A DNA stretch of 64,000 nucleotides, from positions 35,564,731 to 35,628,730 of the forward strand of contig NC_084669.1 of the NCBI RefSeq assembly GCF_028389875.1, given 5' to 3'. Both the position numbers and the translations under genes were made by a program. Source of the DNA: Rhea pennata. Lineage: Eukaryota > Chordata > Aves > Rheiformes > Rheidae. A model generated the notes under the pieces. That model saw only the letters and a list, made by a program, of their open reading frames with translations, had not been told where the DNA came from and made no database searches. Of this stretch, positions 59,969 through 64,000 are shown in pieces. How positions within the stretch are numbered: position 1 is the stretch's first letter; each line of letters opens with the position of its first letter.

Positions 59969-62740
59969 CTAAATGAAAACAAGAATCCACAAGTTACAAT
60001 TCTAGTATCTATTACAAATTATTTTAAACAAACAAACAAACAAAACAGCCAGAGTTCATGAAAACTCAGGGAAATTAGCCTTCTTTCTCCCTAGAAAGCA
60101 AGCGGCACTGAGGCAAGCTCTTTCCCAGGGATACCCTGGATGAATTGTTTTTACAGGTAAAAATTAGTTGAAGGTATATCTCAGACTGGAACTTGACTTG
60201 TGTATTGAGCGTGACAAAAATATTAGCTAATACATGTAATGAATATATGAGAATATATTTTTGTGATGTAACCAAGTTTCCTTTGTATATCTGAATGTGT
60301 CGAATTCTCCCACTCATTGGTTAGACAGTTTCCATAGGTAAGAAAAAAGAACACAGCGTATTAACTTGATGAGAATGGAGAACCACTTTACTGGTATTGA
60401 GCACCTGAGCTAGGTACTAGGTTCAAAGAGTATGTTTAGTCAATGTGTAAATCAAACTCAAGTAGAGAGTGGAAAAGATCTTCAAAATGATATAGATACT
60501 GCTTCAGCTATCACAAAGTAAGACCAAATTCCTAAATAAAGGAAAGGATATTGTTTTGTATAATGCTGACTATATCATTTAACCCATCTGGATAAAATTT
60601 TGAGTAGAAATAGCCTTCCACTTGTAAGTAATTACAAAGCTAAGTTTTTGCCTAAACTGTTTCATTGTATTTAAGTAGGAAGAAAACGTTCTCTTCGCAT
60701 GTTGAGTCTGCAGTCTTCTTTCAGGAGTCCAGTTTTAGTTGTGTAACTTGTTGATCAGAAAATGGCCTGATTAAGATGACATTTGGCAAAGCTTACAAAC
60801 ACTTTCTTTTTGTAAAAGATGGTAAATGTCCAATGAACCATTGATGTTCACAACCTTATTACTCTCTGAATTTCCATTATAAAAGTTGTTTGAAGCTACA
60901 GAGTATATATATTTTCCTTCCTGTTAGAAAATGGCAATTTATAAACATGATGGAGATTGTATTCAGATCCCAACAGAGTACAGAACCTCTAACAGATGGT
61001 GTATATATAGTACACTTCAGAACAATTTCGTAACTGCAGCTAACAAGAAAACAGGCTATCAGATTCTGAGACAAAACTCTCCAAAACAATATGAACTGGA
61101 GCTATATAAAGATCGACATTGATACTTTCTGTTCTTCTCCATTTATAGACATGCTAGTTACTGTTTTTAACTTATGACAACAATATCTACATATGCACTA
61201 ATATTTTTTTTAAATTGGAACACTTTAGACTTCTAAAGAACCAGACCATGCTAAATTTGATGAACTATTATTGCCATATGCAGATCCACCACCAAGCACT
61301 CCCACACTCCCGTAACAGCAGAGTTAAAGAAAAGGGGAAAATTATTTCAAATCCTCAGAAGTTTGGTCTCTTTATTTATTTATTTATTAAACTATGGAAC
61401 TACTGCTGTCCATTTCATGGCAAGATTACTGAGATTATTTTTATATCATGCCATTTTATTTTTAAGAAACCACCAAATGAAAAAGGAAAAACACACACAT
61501 AAGAAAACTTTATCTAAGTTGAAAAAGGTTCTTGATCATTTCTTGCCGACAAACAAAAGTGTTGATGAAGGAGGTTGGTGACCTTGAACTAACGCTAAAC
61601 TGCTGTGTCAAGCAGTTTCTTATTAGACTAGGTACATCTAAATGACTGCTGGTTACAGAATTTGAAGACTTAAGATTTTTCTCCATGATGTCATGATAAT
61701 GACATCCAGTCAAAAACAACTGCCATTCTTATAAAAATACACATTTTTAAAAGTTATTATTTAGGTTGAATTTCTAATCTCCATGAAAGGATTAATGAAA
61801 AAGTCTTTTTTTAGGTAGTTATTGTATATCACTTAAGTGAAGCTTAAGATTTCCAAGACTTTTTTTTATACTTAGGAAAGAAGATGGACACCTAGTGACT
61901 GATGGAAAGAAACACCTCTCCTTTGGCAGAAATGTTACACTTGGTATATAAACCTGAGGTAGCCCTAGTGAAAGAGTATTTATTAAAAGAGACAGTAAAT
62001 TCTATCAGTCTATATGCCAAGATTAACTGGAGAACATGAAAGCTGTAGTTATAACACTGCAGAACTCTTCTCTTGATCAGATATCAAAATAGCAAAATAT
62101 CCATATATTTTTCAGCCTCACCTTCATATAGGTATGAAAGGAAGGAAAATGCTGCCAGCTAACATTCCAGTGTCCAAATTGCACGGAATAGCACACATTA
62201 TGAATAAAAATATTGACAGACTACCTTTTCCCTGATACCCAAAATGCAAACCATAAAGAACAAGAAGCAATCCAAATTCAGTCAAAATGAAGAAATCAAC
62301 ATTCACCAAGCTTGAGCTATGCTGAAAGGTAGTGAGAAGTAAAATCCAAAAACTGACATAAAGAAATAACTTCAGAGGGTTAAGATCCAGAAACCAAAAC
62401 ATCAGTTTCCCTGCAGGCACTGTCTGTCATGTTGGTACAAGAGGAAGAAAGTAATTTCTTACAGATTACCTCACACAAAATATCACGTATTATTCTACTA
62501 AGATTAAGAAAATGGATAGGGAGAATAGTCAGTATCCCACACTGTACTGCATATGCAGTAGCTTAATAAAAAGATATGTGGTATTAGAGTTTGGACTGTA
62601 GTAATAACATAAACCATTTATTTTTCTAGTGGTTAGCTTGCACACAAACAGGCAGCTTTGCAACAAACAGTTCTTACCAAGCATTTCTTTTTTCCCCAGC
62701 TGCTTTGACCAGTAGCTGCTTAAAACAGCATGGGCAGACC
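59856..62740 (-). CDS. PBLD: PBLD gene, last two coding exons (partial)
   Basis: PBLD (MAWBP) is a cytosolic protein of the PhzF/phenazine-biosynthesis-like superfamily (diaminopimelate-epimerase fold). It is known as a MAWD/STRAP-binding protein, and its enzymatic substrate is unclear. The CDS is complement(join(59856-59968, 62678-62740)). The join is exact: the upstream exon ends with one base G, the downstream begins CC, giving Ala in the expected LAFQCSHRGGEL. The product ends FQCSHRGGELKISLRNDGR, then VDIAGQIAIVLKGNLSF, then TGA, matching the 37-residue end of human PBLD in length. All exons coding for residues before the GSAH motif are right of the window. It is read toward ATOH7 on the same strand. 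Confidence 0.93.
59969..62677 (-). other. PBLD last intron, 2.7 kb
   Basis: It contains (AAAC)n at 60025-60046 and a 63-codon ATG-initiated frame on the plus strand (60931-61122) that I do not recognise. No other exon or repeat family was seen. Confidence 0.6.
60025..60046. repeat. (AAAC)n microsatellite
   Basis: About five AAAC units inside the PBLD last intron. Confidence 0.9.
62678..62740 (-). CDS. PBLD: PBLD penultimate coding exon (GSAH motif)
   Basis: The 63-base exon encodes (G)SAHAVLSSYWSKQLGKKEML. It is bounded on the gene strand by a TTTTAAG acceptor and a GTAAGA donor. G-S-A-H is the PhzF-family motif at the helix N terminus facing the active-site cleft. It enters needing two bases (GG completes Gly) and leaves in phase 1, consistent with the terminal exon. 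Confidence 0.95.
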
Positions 62741-64000
62741 CTTAAAAGAAATGAGAAGATAAAGTACAAAAATAAGTAGAATCACTATTTTATAAAGCAA
62801 TCATATTCAAAATGTAAATGCTGTTAAACAAATTAAGTGCTACATGAGTATGTTTAGAGTAAAAATTCCTAAGAGTTTGCAAAGCAAACAGAACTTAAAA
62901 ACTTTAGAATTTCATTCATTCATGATCAAGCTACCTTACTTTCTCATCTTATGACTTCACTGGAAATTTTGGGACTTCATGATAAGCCACAGTTGGCAAT
63001 AATAACTAATAGTACAGTTTAAAATACTTCAGCCAAACTACTCTTTTTTTTTAGAACAAAAAATGAAATTTCCTAACAACAAAATCTTAAAATACTAAAG
63101 TCAAAATCAAAATTTTACTCATCAAGATACGTTACTCACTGAAATATAAACATCTACCCACAAAAAAAATCCAAACAGATTTTTTTTGGTTCTTCGAATA
63201 TTTTGTTAAGATTAGGAATAGGTGGACTTAAGAGGCTGCCTGAAAGGAAAAAATCCCCTCTCCTAACAGTTTTCACATCAGAAATTCAGTTTTCTTTCAC
63301 TCTTGGACATAAGGTAGAAACCTCTTGAACGTCAGTAAGCATCAGGATTTGACACAAAGAGAGCTTTAAGGTCTCACTACAGCCTCTGGAAAATAAAAGG
63401 CTATCTTGGAACAAGCTTGTTTTCTTATTGGCAGACAGTTTAAAAACTAAAGATGACTTCTCAGATCCATAGGCAGACATGCTGTTTCTGTCTGTATCAG
63501 CTGCTAGTGGCAAGTAAGCTCTGCTGTAAACCTTGCTGCAAAGTAACTTTAATTATCAGTGCTCAAAGGCACAAAACCACGTAGCATTACTGAGAAATCA
63601 TTATGAAGAAAGATAAGCCAAAGTCATAACACTACTAAAAGTATAATTCTGCAATATATTCAAAACATGTCTTTCTGTGAAAGAAAAGCCACTTACAGAT
63701 GAAAGGTAAGCAATACTTTTTCTACCTATCAATGCCAGTCTTCCCACAGATCATCAAGAATGACTCTGGGAAGAGATACATCCACCAGACTATCCTCTGG
63801 TTCTTAAGAGGAAGCAGGATAGGAAGCTTAATAAACAACTGAAACACTTGGCTTATATTTCTTGTAAATCTTTCTTTCTGCTAAAGCGATGAATTACTTG
63901 TACTATTCTAATTAAGAAAGTTTGGGTTGTCTGATCAGCTTTGTTTTTTAATAAAATATTTAATGAAAGGTTTTGACCAAGCTCTCAGCTGACTAATGAT
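62741..64000 (-). other. PBLD intron, continues beyond the window
   Basis: I searched the minus strand for the preceding exon (human FDFYSRYFAPWVGVAEDPVT region) and did not find it, so the intron exceeds 1.26 kb. A short unexplained open stretch at about 63716-63797 is discussed under findings. Confidence 0.6.

Noticed and set aside
60380-60430. MIR-like phrase ACTGGTATTGAGCACCTGAG in the PBLD intron
   Set aside because: Only a short stretch resembles the MIR core and the flanks do not extend it.
1-64000. Novel microbial-type system, CRISPR array, phage or intact retrovirus
   Set aside because: The window is vertebrate nuclear DNA with three recognised animal genes. No regularly spaced repeats, gag/pol-like frames or paired LTRs were seen.

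Overview
This is vertebrate, almost certainly avian, nuclear DNA: AT-rich, with long introns, GT-AG splice sites and few recognisable repeats. It holds parts or all of three genes in an order I recall as conserved in amniotes: MYPN (+, 3' part), ATOH7 (-, complete, single exon) and PBLD (-, last two coding exons). The repeats are bird-like: CR1 3' ends (47.6 kb, 33.0 kb) and, at 49.9 kb, a composite SINE with a tRNA-Ile-derived head and a CR1 tail. That design matches the TguSINE1 type described from passerines, so a songbird or close relative is my best guess.

Region 1, 1-31 kb: the last 13 coding exons of myopalladin (575-598 to 30585-30754). They give 2,501 coding bases in one unbroken frame, about 832 residues plus stop. 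They run from the end of the second Ig domain, through the proline/serine-rich linker that carries a nebulin-SH3-type ligand, to Ig domains 3-5 at the C terminus. All intron phases agree. Most introns are 0.5-2.3 kb and one is 11.6 kb.

Region 2, 31-41 kb: the convergent MYPN/ATOH7 intergenic stretch, with poly(A) signals, a CR1 relic and no convincing gene.

Region 3, 41.2-42.3 kb: ATOH7, a 151-residue atonal-type proneural bHLH factor for retinal ganglion cells, with a TATA box and two CACCTG E-boxes 10 bp apart.

Region 4, 42.3-59.8 kb: 17 kb upstream of ATOH7 with no gene. It contains homeodomain, SOX and E-box clusters that could be the primary and distal retinal enhancers, plus the SINE, CR1 and MIR-like relics.

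Region 5, 59.8-64 kb: the last two coding exons of PBLD (PhzF-fold, MAWD-binding protein). The rest of that gene lies beyond the right edge.

MYPN (sarcomere) and ATOH7 (retina) are not functionally linked; they are old chromosomal neighbours. I found no CRISPR array, operon, rRNA or tRNA gene, or intact mobile element. The most interesting observations are the ATOH7 cis-regulatory candidates, the tRNA-Ile/CR1 SINE and two perfect intronic foldbacks.
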